Notes: generated by a model from the letters alone, not told the origin. A stretch of 51,488 nucleotides of DNA from Staphylococcus croceilyticus (GCF_002902575.1 NZ_PPRD01000011.1:1-51488); one strand, 5' to 3'; numbered from the stretch's first letter, positions 25,328 to 33,660 are shown. Numbers and translations: made by a program.

Positions 25328-25385
25328 ATTCCTATTAGTTTAGTCAGAATAAATTAATTCTAATCTCAACGGTAGGAATAGTCAA
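25328..25385 (-). promoter_or_regulatory. tcyA promoter with flanking inverted repeat
   Basis: On the minus strand, TTGACT (25380-25385), a 17-bp spacer and TAGAAT (25357-25362) form a good sigma-A promoter. ATTCCTA lies at the start of the spacer (minus strand of 25373-25379) and its inverted copy at 25328-25334 downstream of the -10, so a dimeric repressor could bridge the promoter. Confidence 0.6.
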
Positions 25386-25449
25386 TAATAATTTGCGTTA
25401 TGTCAAGTGTTCAGAATGTTTGGATATTATCAACGATTAATCAACATGT

Positions 25450-26895
25450 TTAATTATCTTGCGCTTCGGCTTTTACTTTCTTTTTACTTTTAATGAGAAA
25501 AGTTAATAACAAGCTGATCATCGTAATACCAACTGCAAATAAAAAGCCAGCATGATAACCATGCAACATTGCATCGAGTTGAATTTGATGCATCATGTCT
25601 TGTTTATTCATTCCTTGATAGTCACTCATCGTTGGTTTAAAACTTTTACTAGCAGAACTTAAAATAGTGATTAAGCCTGCTGTACCAATTGAGCCAGAAA
25701 TTTGTTGAATCGTGTTTGTCATCGAAGAACCATGTGCATTCAATTCTGGTGTCAGTTGATTCATCGTATGAGTCATTACTGGCATTAACCCTAAAGCAAT
25801 ACCTATCATACGCACTGCATAAATCGTTGCGAGCATAATAGTTGAGGCATGTTCATCCATAAAGACAAAGTAAGTTGTTGTTACAATCACAATTAACATA
25901 CCAATAATAGCTAAGACTTTAGCGCCAAATGTTTCATATAACCAGCCAGATATCATTGACATAATAGCCATGACAATCGCACCTGGAAGTAATATCAATC
26001 CTGAATCTACCGGTGTACGATTTAAGACATTTTGCACAAACATCGGTAATACTGTTTCAGAACCAATCATTGAAATCATAGTCACTGCCATTATCGATAA
26101 ACCAATCGCAAACTCTTTATTTTTAAACACTTTAAAGCTAAGCAATGGTGTTTCAAGTCGTTGTTGTCTCCAAATGAATAATCCTACTAAGATGATGCCA
26201 CCTATAATGGTTAGTAAGACTATCGGATTATCCCAACCATCGTGCGATATTGAACTTACTCCATACAGTAATCCACCAAAGCCTAGAATAGATAAGATGA
26301 TTGAAATGATATCAATTGGAGCTTTGACGTTGGTGCCCACGTTTTTAACAATTTTCAGAGCAAGAATAAATGTGATTGCTGAAATTGGCGCTACCACATG
26401 GAAGAGTGATCTCCAGTTAAAATATTCCACTAAATAACCAGATAACGTTGGCCCTATGGCTGGCGCTAAACCGATGACTAAGCCAAAGAAGCCCATATAT
26501 TTACCACGTTCATGTGGTTCAAAAATATCAAGTATCGTCGTCATCATTAATGGCATCATGATACCTGAGCCTAACGCTTGGATGACGCGCGCAATTAATA
26601 ATATTGTGAAGTTCGGACTAAAACCGCCTAATAAAGTTCCTATTAAGAAGATAGCGATTCCTGTTAAGAATACTTGTCGTGTCGTATAACGTTGAATAAT
26701 GAATGCTGATAATGGTACAACTACCCCATTCGTTAATAGAAAGGCTGTTGTCAGCCAATGTACTTGCGAATATTCTATCTTAAAGTCTTTCATGATTCGC
26801 GGTAACGCAGTCGTTAGTAACGTTTCGTTTAATAATCCAAAGAAACCGCCTAATAACATTGTATAAATCATTGCTAATTTTCTTTTATGCGACAT
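25450..26895 (-). CDS. MFS drug-type transporter (DHA2, EmrB/LmrB-like)
   Basis: A 481-residue, 14-segment major facilitator of the DHA2 (drug:H+ antiporter-2) family. Motif A-like GIAIFLIG...LIARVIQALGSGIMMPLMMT and motif C-type GLAPAIGPTLSGYLVEYFNWRSLF are visible. These pumps export lipophilic cations, antibiotics or other hydrophobic compounds; the particular substrate cannot be told. It is transcribed alone from a promoter with -10 TATAAT near 26942-26947. It is divergent from the Zur-box microprotein gene, and the Zur box is about 20 bp upstream of its -35, so zinc control of this pump too is possible but less likely. Confidence 0.8.
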   Translation of the reverse strand: MSHKRKLAMIYTMLLGGFFGLLNETLLTTALPRIMKDFKIEYSQVHWLTTAFLLTNGVVVPLSAFIIQRYTTRQVFLTGIAIFLIGTLLGGFSPNFTILLIARVIQALGSGIMMPLMMTTILDIFEPHERGKYMGFFGLVIGLAPAIGPTLSGYLVEYFNWRSLFHVVAPISAITFILALKIVKNVGTNVKAPIDIISIILSILGFGGLLYGVSSISHDGWDNPIVLLTIIGGIILVGLFIWRQQRLETPLLSFKVFKNKEFAIGLSIMAVTMISMIGSETVLPMFVQNVLNRTPVDSGLILLPGAIVMAIMSMISGWLYETFGAKVLAIIGMLIVIVTTTYFVFMDEHASTIMLATIYAVRMIGIALGLMPVMTHTMNQLTPELNAHGSSMTNTIQQISGSIGTAGLITILSSASKSFKPTMSDYQGMNKQDMMHQIQLDAMLHGYHAGFLFAVGITMISLLLTFLIKSKKKVKAEAQDN

Positions 26896-26990
26896 TGTTT
26901 TCCCCCATTCTCTAAAAGCTAAGTGTCAGATACTGTTGCTTATTATACAGATTGAAATTTAATTTTCACATAAATAGCTGTAAATTTTGT

Positions 26991-27011
26991 AAATCGTAAT
27001 AATTACTATTT
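26991..27011 (+). promoter_or_regulatory. Near-perfect Zur box controlling a microprotein
   Basis: The core TCGTAATAATTACTA (26994-27008) differs from the Zur core TCGTAATNATTACGA at one defined position. It overlaps TTTACA (27009-27014), the -35 of a promoter with 17-bp spacing to TATTCT (27032-27037). The final ACTA instead of ACGA is the same variant seen at adcA. Confidence 0.8.
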
Positions 27012-27058
27012 ACAAATAAGATTTTTTCCTTTATTCTTTTAGAAAAGGAGGCCCAAAT

Positions 27059-27160
27059 ATGAAACAAGATTTACAAACGGCACGACGCAATTTAAACAGT
27101 CCTAACATCAAAACACGTAAACGTGCTTTAAAAATAATTAAGCAACATAAACGCAAATAA
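27059..27160 (+). CDS. 33-residue basic microprotein, putative metal-homeostasis protein
   Basis: A complete 33-residue ORF with GGAGG nine bases upstream and a terminator after it. It is very basic (15 of 33 residues are K, R or H), lacks cysteine, and has one predicted amphipathic region with the segments MKQDLQTARRNLNSPNIKTR and KRALKIIKQHKRK. Proteins of this size and pattern are, as I recall, labelled putative metal-homeostasis proteins in Firmicutes; I cannot verify the match here. Its promoter overlaps a Zur box, so expression should rise when zinc is scarce. The absence of CxxC argues against a zinc-free ribosomal paralogue. Possible roles include RNA, ribosome or membrane binding. 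The gene is real by context; function is unknown. Confidence 0.75.
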   Translation: MKQDLQTARRNLNSPNIKTRKRALKIIKQHKRK

Positions 27161-27254
27161 GTGAGCTTTCATACTCCCATCTGAAAATCACTTTATTGAC
27201 GTTCATGAAATTTAACATACAAACTACACTATTATTTAACATTTAACTCCTAAA

Positions 27255-27310
27255 AAAAGAGTGGAATGGAAACCTTCTTCATTATAAAGATTTCCGTGTT
27301 CCACTCTTTT
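27255..27310. terminator. Bidirectional terminator between the microprotein and gpmA
   Basis: AAAAGAGTGGAA (left arm) pairs with TTCCACTCTTTT (right arm) with an inner extension GGAAA/TTTCC. T-runs occur on both strands. Confidence 0.85.
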
Positions 27311-27319
27311 CAATAGAAA

Positions 27320-28006
27320 TTATAAATAATAATGATCAGTAACGTTTAAATGTTCATCTAATTCATAGATTAATGGTGCACCTGTTTTAATTTCATAACC
27401 AACAATATCTTCATTAGAAATATTATCTAAATATTTGATAAGTGCACGAATTGAATTACCATGTGCTGCGACTAATACAGTTTCTCCATCTAATAAATGT
27501 TGTGAAATTCTATCAGTCCAAATCGGTACGACACGTTCAAGCGTAGTTTTTAAGCTTTCAGAATATGGCATCATGCGATGGTCTAAATGACGGTAACGAC
27601 GATCTTTTAAATACGTTTCTCGTTGTTCTTCAGTTTCTGCTGGTGGTTTTACATCATATGAACGACGCCATTGATGTACTTGTTCTTCACCAAATTCTTT
27701 ACGCGCGTCATCTTTATTTAAACCTTGCAATTTACCATAATGACGCTCATTTAAACGCCAACTTTTATGAACTGGAATCCATTGTTGATCAGATTCAGCT
27801 AATAAATATTGCGTAGTTTCTAAGGCTCTTGTTAATAATGATGTATACGCCACATCAATTTCGATACCGTTCTCTTTCAATTTACGGCCAGATTTAATCG
27901 CTTCCTCTCTACCTTGATCAGATAATTGAACATCTTCCCAACCTGTAAATAAGTTTTTAGCATTCCATTCACTTTGTCCGTGACGGCATAAGATTAATTT
28001 TGGCAT
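27320..28006 (-). CDS. gpmA: 2,3-bisphosphoglycerate-dependent phosphoglycerate mutase
   Basis: A 228-residue glycolytic enzyme interconverting 3- and 2-phosphoglycerate in the cytoplasm. The histidine phosphatase motif LCRHGQSEWN (H8 forms the phospho-enzyme) is followed by ERHYGKLQGLNK, RRSYDVKPP and the second catalytic VAAHGNSIRALIKYL. The start is the ATG at 28006 behind GGAAGGTG; an upstream in-frame reading to 28120 adds 38 residues that do not belong to the family. Length is normal. It lies between the microprotein gene and a STAR-like repeat, and is transcribed alone. Confidence 0.95.
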   Translation of the reverse strand: MPKLILCRHGQSEWNAKNLFTGWEDVQLSDQGREEAIKSGRKLKENGIEIDVAYTSLLTRALETTQYLLAESDQQWIPVHKSWRLNERHYGKLQGLNKDDARKEFGEEQVHQWRRSYDVKPPAETEEQRETYLKDRRYRHLDHRMMPYSESLKTTLERVVPIWTDRISQHLLDGETVLVAAHGNSIRALIKYLDNISNEDIVGYEIKTGAPLIYELDEHLNVTDHYYL

Positions 28007-28340
28007 ATAAAACACCTTCCTGTATTTACTTCGTACTACTTTTTTGAAAAGTAAAACGAGGCTTGAAAATTTCTTCACTGTGCTAAGTATCTGGGTAGCT
28101 CTTTCTCTAATTACTTTCATTATAAAACTATTTTAATATTTTTCATAATCTTAGCGTTTTATTATCACTCTGCCATATATGCCTTTAAACTGACATGATT
28201 GTTACTTGGCCTATATCTCTGAAAATTACTTTTGATATGGTAGTAACCGATGACATGTTTAAAGGTGTTAAAGTATAGTCACCGTAATCAACAGCAAGAC
28301 AAATTGGGAGTGGAACAGAAATTAAAATAATTTCGTCGTA

Positions 28341-28516
28341 TCCCCAACTTGCTTTGCTTGTAAACTTTCTTTTCGAAAGTCTCTGTGTTGGGGCCCCGAT
28401 CCCCAACTTGCTTTGCTTGTAGACTTTCTCATCGAAAGTTTCTGTGTTGGGGCCCCGATCCCCAACTTGCTTTGCTTGTAGACTTTCTCATCGAAAGTTT
28501 CTGTGTTGGGGCCCCG
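28341..28516. repeat. Three tandem 59-bp STAR-like units
   Basis: Units begin at 28341, 28400 and 28459, exactly 59 bp apart. Each starts CCCCAAC, contains an inner hairpin (ACTTTC...GAAAGT), and ends CTGTGTTGGGGCCCCG. The end fits the STAR signature T(G/A/T)TGTTG(G/T)GGCCC described in S. aureus intergenic regions. The first unit differs from the other two in about four places; units two and three look identical. CCCCAAC and GTTGGGG can pair within a unit or across unit junctions. Confidence 0.85.
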
Positions 28517-28597
28517 CCCACCAGCCAAAGATGACTAGGTTTGAAAAAAGTTTGCTTTAAGCGCGTTTTCAATCCAGTTAGCTATTGCCAAAACAAA

Positions 28598-28640
28598 ACT
28601 GAGGTCAAGCTGTCATAGAATGGCTTGACCTCAGTTTTTT
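28598..28640. terminator. Terminator between the STAR-like array and the cation exporter
   Basis: ACTGAGGTCAAGC pairs with GCTTGACCTCAGT, followed by TTTTTT on the plus strand and by T-rich sequence on the minus strand. It may end both the minus-strand exporter gene and any transcript through the repeat. Confidence 0.85.
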
Positions 28641-28649
28641 CGTTTTTAT

Positions 28650-29519
28650 TTAATCTAATGTATTTGGTTCTGGATGAACATATACTGAAGAAATACCTAC
28701 GCTATGTAGATGTGACTCCACTTTATCACATATTTCATGTGCTTCATGTAATGATAAATGTGCATCTACAACAATTGTTACGTCTAAAAAGATACTACTT
28801 CCGTGATAACGTCCTTTTACACTTTTTACATCTTTCACGTCTTTGACTTCTAATACCTCATTACGATATTCTTCTAAATCCTTTTCATTAAAACCATCAC
28901 TTAATGCAAAGATAGAATCTTTAAAAATACCAAACCCAGTATAAATAATAAGTAAGCCTAATAGTGTGGCTAAAATAACATCGACAATAGATAATCCAAA
29001 TTGGGTAAATACTAATCCAATTGCTGTCCCAATACTTACTAATCCATCAGACATATTATCCTTGGCTGCTGACTCTAAAGAACTGCTTTTTGTTTTTTTA
29101 GCTAATCGGTGATTGACGGCATAGACGCCAATCATTATGATTCCACTGATCAAACTGATGATAATTGTAATGGCGTTAGGCGTATGATGTTCATGTGTAA
29201 ATATGCGTGGGGCATTTTCAATAACTACTTGTATCCCTACAAACATAATAATAAATGATACTAATAATGTTGAAATATTCTCAGATTTCAAATGACCATA
29301 TGGATGGTTCTTATCAGCCGGCTTGATAGAAATCTTAAGTCCTACAATAACCGCAATTGATACTATAATATCGGTCATATTATTTAAAGCGTCTGCTCTG
29401 ACTGCTGCTGAATCATATACAAATCCGATAATATATTTAGAAACTGAAAGAATGATATATACGATTAAACTTAGATACGCGCCTCTTTGAGCTAACTTTA
29501 GATTTTCACTTTGAGACAT
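28650..29519 (-). CDS. mntE: Cation diffusion facilitator, manganese-type (MntE-like)
   Basis: A 289-residue CDF exporter using the proton gradient to remove divalent metal. Membrane site residues are N46-x3-D50 in ADALNNMTD (helix 2) and D154-x3-D158 in AKDNMSDG (helix 5). Asn/Asp with Asp/Asp, rather than the His/Asp of zinc CDFs, is the pattern of manganese exporters. Six membrane segments precede a cytoplasmic C-terminal domain (about 205-289, containing KGRYHGSSIFLDVTIVVDAHLSLHEAHEICD). The ATG at 29519 lies 8 bases after AAGGTGGGG; an in-frame GTG (29531) is closer to it. Specificity for manganese is inferred. No Mn-responsive operator is obvious. Confidence 0.75.
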   Translation of the reverse strand: MSQSENLKLAQRGAYLSLIVYIILSVSKYIIGFVYDSAAVRADALNNMTDIIVSIAVIVGLKISIKPADKNHPYGHLKSENISTLLVSFIIMFVGIQVVIENAPRIFTHEHHTPNAITIIISLISGIIMIGVYAVNHRLAKKTKSSSLESAAKDNMSDGLVSIGTAIGLVFTQFGLSIVDVILATLLGLLIIYTGFGIFKDSIFALSDGFNEKDLEEYRNEVLEVKDVKDVKSVKGRYHGSSIFLDVTIVVDAHLSLHEAHEICDKVESHLHSVGISSVYVHPEPNTLD

Positions 29520-29664
29520 CTCATTCCCCACCTTAAAAGCATTAATATCAATAGTATGAGCTATGAAATATTGAATTACAACGTTTTTTTATTTCTATAA
29601 TTTTTGTATAAATACGCTAATTTATTTTTTAGCTAAGCCTAAATTGACAATTAACTGATGCTAA

Positions 29665-29712
29665 AAAACGCCCTTTAATGAGTCTATATCTAGACTAATA
29701 AAAGGCGTCATT
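29665..29712 (-). terminator. Terminator after gtrA-like gene
   Basis: ACGCC-CTTT pairs with AAAA-GGCGT, with an inner stem GAGTCTA/TAGACT; TTTTTT follows on the minus strand. Confidence 0.75.
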
Positions 29713-29720
29713 AGTGTACT

Positions 29721-30104
29721 TTATTTATCGCGTAATAACCATTTTGATAACACAAATGTAATTGGAATAGTAACAATCAATCCTACAAACGGTGCGATTT
29801 CTGATGGAAAATTAAACCATCTTACAAAAACATATAAAAATAGTGTTTGCATCCCCATATTCACAACTTGCGTTAAAGGGAAACTTAAAAACTTTTTCAA
29901 AGTTGGTTTTACATTATAAACAAAATAACAATTTAAATAGTAAGAAATAATAAAACTCACTACAAAACCTATAATATGACTGAGCATATAATGTACATTA
30001 AATAACTTTAATAAGATTAAGTACACAAGGTAATAATCAAGCGTATTAATTCCACCGACTATCACAAATTTTATAATTTCATAGTGCGTTTTAGTTAACT
30101 TCAT
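29721..30104 (-). CDS. GtrA family membrane protein
   Basis: A 127-residue, four-helix GtrA-family protein. The family opening FVIVGGINTLDYYLVYLIL and the glycine/serine-rich second helix GFVVSFIISYYLNCYFVY are clear; the end is a basic SKWLLRDK. Relatives flip undecaprenyl-linked sugars across the membrane, for example in lipoteichoic-acid or O-antigen glycosylation. It starts 11 bp after the DUF6056 gene, on the same strand, so the two are likely one operon. No polyprenyl-phosphate glucosyltransferase (CsbB/GtrB) gene is next to it here. Confidence 0.85.
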   Translation of the reverse strand: MKLTKTHYEIIKFVIVGGINTLDYYLVYLILLKLFNVHYMLSHIIGFVVSFIISYYLNCYFVYNVKPTLKKFLSFPLTQVVNMGMQTLFLYVFVRWFNFPSEIAPFVGLIVTIPITFVLSKWLLRDK

Positions 30105-30115
30105 AATAATTCTCC

Positions 30116-31603
30116 TTAGTCGTTTGTTTCTGTAATTTTAAACGGCAATACTTTCATTTTTTTATTATTAGGAATGTGATGATATTCTTTGAAGTTTTCT
30201 TTATCAATTTCACTAGTCGGCGTCATGCCACTAAAGTATGTTTCAAATGGTAAATGATGGATGACTAGTTCATTTTTATGGGTCTCCATTTGCGTATGTA
30301 TAGAATCTAATCGTTTTTCATTTTCAAAATGCAGTGTAGTACAAACAATGATATATACAATCATTAATAATAGAGTTAACACTTTAAATATGTTGAACGT
30401 AGTTTGCGTTAGTCTACCAAGTGTAATTAAGAGAATAACAGCAAGTAGACACCATAAAGTATATATCATAAAGAAATATTGTGGCACTACTTTTCCAATT
30501 AAGAATATAGGAATGGCATTGAGAATTATTGAAATGCCTATGCCTCCAATGACAACGCGCATATAACGATTCTTAACCATATAGAAACTCGCTATAAATA
30601 CACTGACATAAAATATAAGACAGATTGTCATATTAACGAAACCATAACTATATAAGATGACCAGTTGTTTCAAGTTGAGAGGCACATAAATCAATATTCT
30701 GTATATTGGCAATGCGCTAATTCCAAATATTAAAAAGAATCGTTTATATTTATTCCACTCTTTAAAAGCTACATTATTTATCAATAATATAATTAAAACA
30801 ATAGCGATTATACTTATTACAAGGACGTTATCGAAAAATATATATTGTGGTAACTGTTCAAACAAAGTCAGCTTTATTTTATGAAAGAAACCTAATTCAT
30901 CTACTTGAGCACGTAAATTCCTAATATTGATAAAATAGTAAATATAGGTTTCATTAAACAACATTATAAATGTACCACATAACGTTAACATAAAGCCTAT
31001 TAATAAGTTAAAGTTGATCTTCCGCTTCCAAATAAAGTAAATGATTAATGCGCTCAACAGCATCATGACATTATAGAAAGTGAGTGTTTCCGCAAACCAT
31101 TGGCCTATGACACAGGCGATCCAAAATAAACAGACGTTCCAAAACTTGAACTCATTTTCAAAGATAAAAGTTGTAATCACAAAATGTAAAATATAGAATG
31201 CGATACAAGTCCCAAATACATAACTATAAAATAATTCAAAATTGCCATAGCTTTGCGCAAAAATTGAATTGGGTATAACAAATACGAAGAGTATTATTAA
31301 AATGAAAGTATTGGTTGAGAATGTATATGTTACGAGTTTAAGCATCATTAGGACGAAAAGTATAGAGATGATGCCATATGAGACGACGCGCAATATGGCA
31401 GATTGTGTGATAGCAAATGCTAAGAGATTACTTATATAACCTCCATCAATTTGTTCAAAATGATTGGTCACTGCTTGCATCCCTTGATGACTGCCCCAAA
31501 ACCAATCCGAACTATGTAAAGGCATCATAAATGCGATATAACAGTAGAAAATGAATAAACCTATTAACCAGATGTATAATTCGTGTTGCTTTAATCTAAA
31601 CAT
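30116..31603 (-). CDS. DUF6056-type multi-pass membrane protein, possible GT-C glycosyltransferase
   Basis: A 495-residue membrane protein with about eleven to twelve hydrophobic segments and an N-terminal SSDWFWGSHQGMQ loop after the first helix. This arrangement (first-helix loop with an acidic residue followed by many helices) is what is seen in GT-C glycosyltransferases and DUF6056 proteins; the acidic residue could be catalytic. The final 70 residues are hydrophilic. The adjoining GtrA-like gene supports a role in transferring a lipid-linked sugar to a cell-surface polymer. Assignment to an exact substrate is not possible. Good ribosome site (AAGGAG). Confidence 0.65.
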   Translation of the reverse strand: MFRLKQHELYIWLIGLFIFYCYIAFMMPLHSSDWFWGSHQGMQAVTNHFEQIDGGYISNLLAFAITQSAILRVVSYGIISILFVLMMLKLVTYTFSTNTFILIILFVFVIPNSIFAQSYGNFELFYSYVFGTCIAFYILHFVITTFIFENEFKFWNVCLFWIACVIGQWFAETLTFYNVMMLLSALIIYFIWKRKINFNLLIGFMLTLCGTFIMLFNETYIYYFINIRNLRAQVDELGFFHKIKLTLFEQLPQYIFFDNVLVISIIAIVLIILLINNVAFKEWNKYKRFFLIFGISALPIYRILIYVPLNLKQLVILYSYGFVNMTICLIFYVSVFIASFYMVKNRYMRVVIGGIGISIILNAIPIFLIGKVVPQYFFMIYTLWCLLAVILLITLGRLTQTTFNIFKVLTLLLMIVYIIVCTTLHFENEKRLDSIHTQMETHKNELVIHHLPFETYFSGMTPTSEIDKENFKEYHHIPNNKKMKVLPFKITETND

Positions 31604-31708
31604 TTTTTCTCCTTCTTATTACTTAGAAAGACTTATCTAACAGAATTTTAATTTTAAATATTATTATATACTAATTTTATAAACTAACCATTATTAAGGG
31701 GTGATGAT

Positions 31709-32863
31709 ATGCCAATCCATAAAATTGTAATCGCAACTGATTCATTTAAAGAGAGCATGTCAGCTAAAGAAGCTGGTTTAGCTATTCAACGTGGCTTTCA
31801 AAAAATATTAAATAAAACTATTAACTATGATATTATTCCAATGGCAGATGGCGGTGAAGGCACCACTGACGCTTTAAAAGAAGCGTTAAACGCTGAAACA
31901 TATAAAGTGAAAGTTCATGATCCCCTCCATCACGACATTGAAGCAAGTTATGCCCGCTCACAAGATAATAATGTGGCAATTATTGAAATGGCGGCCGCTT
32001 CCGGTTTAGACTTATTAAAATCTCATGAACGTGAGCCGTTAAAGACGTCTACCTTTGGTGTAGGAGAATTAATTAAAGACGCGCTGGATCATGGTGTTTC
32101 AAAGATTATTTTAGGGCTGGGTGGAAGTGCAACGAATGACGGTGGAAGTGGCATGCTTACCGCTCTTGGGGTGAAATTTTTAGATGAAAATGAGGAAACC
32201 TTACCTTTAGGTGGCGGTTATCTTTCACAGCTAGCACGTATTGATTTGTCTCAATTAGATTCACGCCTAGAGCATGTACAATTTGAAGTCGCTTGTGATG
32301 TAAATAATCCATTATTAGGTGACAATGGTGCAACCGCCGTGTATGGGCCTCAAAAAGGTGTCACAGATAAGATGATACCAAAGTTGGATTCCGCCTTAGC
32401 TACCTATCATGATATGATTGAAAGAGATGTTAATAAAAATGTTAAAGATGTACCTGGTGCCGGTGCGGCTGGTGGATTAGGTGCAGGTATCCTAGCATTT
32501 TTCTCAAATGCTTCCTTATCCAAAGGTATCGATATCGTTCTCCAGGAAACCCAATTTTCAAAAAGAGTGAAAGATGCAGATTTAGTCATCACTGGAGAAG
32601 GAAAAATGGATGCGCAAACTATTTATGGCAAGACGCCCATTGGTGTAGCACAAGCAGCAAAACAATATGATATACCTGTTGTAGCGATTTGTGGTAGCCT
32701 AGGTGATGGCTATGAAGCGGTTTATGAGCATGGCATTGATAGCGCCTTTAGCATCATCGAACAACCTATGGAAATAGATGATTTATTAACTAAGGGGAAA
32801 CACAATATGCAACGTACCGCTGAAAATGTGGCACGATTACTCCAACAAGTAATGAAAAAATAA
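31709..32863 (+). CDS. Glycerate kinase, GlxK/GarK type
   Basis: A 384-residue kinase of the GckA/GarK class converting glycerate to phosphoglycerate with ATP. The family start KIVIATDSFKESMSAKEAG, MADGGEGTTDA, the GVGELIKDAL region, LGLGGSATNDGGSGM and ITGEGKMDAQTIYGKTP are present. AAGGGGTGATGAT precedes the ATG. Length is that of the family (about 380). It feeds glycerate into lower glycolysis. The following membrane protein gene starts 20 bp downstream and may share the transcript. S. aureus has an equivalent. Confidence 0.92.
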   Translation: MPIHKIVIATDSFKESMSAKEAGLAIQRGFQKILNKTINYDIIPMADGGEGTTDALKEALNAETYKVKVHDPLHHDIEASYARSQDNNVAIIEMAAASGLDLLKSHEREPLKTSTFGVGELIKDALDHGVSKIILGLGGSATNDGGSGMLTALGVKFLDENEETLPLGGGYLSQLARIDLSQLDSRLEHVQFEVACDVNNPLLGDNGATAVYGPQKGVTDKMIPKLDSALATYHDMIERDVNKNVKDVPGAGAAGGLGAGILAFFSNASLSKGIDIVLQETQFSKRVKDADLVITGEGKMDAQTIYGKTPIGVAQAAKQYDIPVVAICGSLGDGYEAVYEHGIDSAFSIIEQPMEIDDLLTKGKHNMQRTAENVARLLQQVMKK

Positions 32864-32883
32864 ATATAAATGAGGTGACCAAC

Positions 32884-33660
32884 ATGAAACGTACAGATAA
32901 ATATAAAGAATCTTATAAATACGATGATCAATATCGTCAACCTTCTAAACAAAATCAGGACAAACGTTATCGCCAAGAGCGTAGACAAAATGATGAGAAC
33001 TACCGTCAACGCAATGGTCAACGCCGTCCCGAGTCAGAAGACCCAAGATATCGTGACGATTACGCGTCACGCGAGGACTATCGTCGCGATGAGTTCTATG
33101 ATGACCATGGCGAACGTTATTACAATGAACGTGATTTCCGTCGCGAACAACAATTAGAAGAAGAAAATGAAAAAAATCGAAAATCTAAAAAGTGGTTAAT
33201 TGCGATTATAGCGATTCTATTAGTGATTGTGGCTATATTTGCTACAAAAGCAATTGTTAATCATATGAGTGGCGAAGATGAGAAAGTGAGCAATGATCCT
33301 AATAAAGTATCTAAAAACTATGAGAATCAAGTAAATGATCAAAAAGATAGTATTCAAAGCCAAGTTGAAAAAGCTAAAAACGAAATTAAAGATAAGATTG
33401 ATAGCGATTCACGTATTTCACAAATTCAAGATGAGATTAATAAACTGAAAAATAATGAAGAAAATAAGAATGATTCAAAATTCACTCAGTTTTATCAAGA
33501 TCAAGTTAATAAATTAAAAGAAGCTAATAATGCGCAACAAAATAATGAAAATCAAGGCAAAGTAGATAACTTATTAAATGATGTGAATACAAAAGTGGAT
33601 GACATTAAAAGTAAACTAGACAGTCTTATTAATGGTTCTAAAGACGCAAACAATCAATAA
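32884..33660 (+). CDS. Arg/Tyr-rich single-pass membrane protein with coiled coil
   Basis: A 258-residue protein I do not recognise. Residues 1-98 are extremely charged, rich in R, D, Y, E and Q, with repeated YR/RR/YRDD-type pairs (DPRYRDDYASREDYRRDEFY). One hydrophobic helix (about 103-121, WLIAIIAILLVIVAIF) separates this from a second hydrophilic half (about 122-258) rich in K, D, N, Q with heptad-like spacing, expected to be a coiled coil. By positive-inside reasoning the Arg-rich half is inside and the coil outside. I use the ATG at 32884, after GAGGTG; an in-frame GTG at 32875 lies inside that ribosome site. It follows glycerate kinase by 20 bp. Function unknown. Confidence 0.75.
   Translation: MKRTDKYKESYKYDDQYRQPSKQNQDKRYRQERRQNDENYRQRNGQRRPESEDPRYRDDYASREDYRRDEFYDDHGERYYNERDFRREQQLEEENEKNRKSKKWLIAIIAILLVIVAIFATKAIVNHMSGEDEKVSNDPNKVSKNYENQVNDQKDSIQSQVEKAKNEIKDKIDSDSRISQIQDEINKLKNNEENKNDSKFTQFYQDQVNKLKEANNAQQNNENQGKVDNLLNDVNTKVDDIKSKLDSLINGSKDANNQ

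Larger units (their letters stand above)
26896..27319. other. Gap of 424 bp holding a Zur box and a 33-residue gene
   Basis: Between two long genes. It contains the divergent MFS promoter (near 26942-26970), the Zur box (26991-27011), a microprotein gene (27059-27160) and a shared terminator (27255-27310). I see nothing else of note. Confidence 0.8.
28007..28649. other. 643-bp gene-free stretch upstream of gpmA
   Basis: The gpmA leader region (28007-28180) and a stretch (28180-28305) with no feature I can support are followed by a staphylococcal repeat region: a conserved head (ATTGGGAGTGGAACAGAAAT at about 28304-28323), the 59-bp STAR-like array and a conserved tail with a terminator hairpin. 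The short reading frames through the array are made of repeat units and are not genes. Confidence 0.7.

Noticed and set aside
28195..28278. Plus-strand 27-codon ORF (MIVTWPISLKITFD...) near gpmA
   Set aside because: It reads a little like the tail of a protein but has no ribosome site and no recognisable family; too short to call.
28341..28516. Possible CRISPR array
   Set aside because: Units are contiguous with no unique spacers, carry the STAR signature, and there are no cas genes.
28185..28528. Two overlapping ORFs of about 70 residues on the minus strand in the STAR-like region
   Set aside because: They consist of the translated 59-bp unit (repeated KASWG-type text) and have no ribosome site or coding pattern.
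32875..32883. GTG start for the Arg/Tyr-rich protein
   Set aside because: It falls inside the ribosome site GAGGTG; the ATG nine bases on is better spaced.
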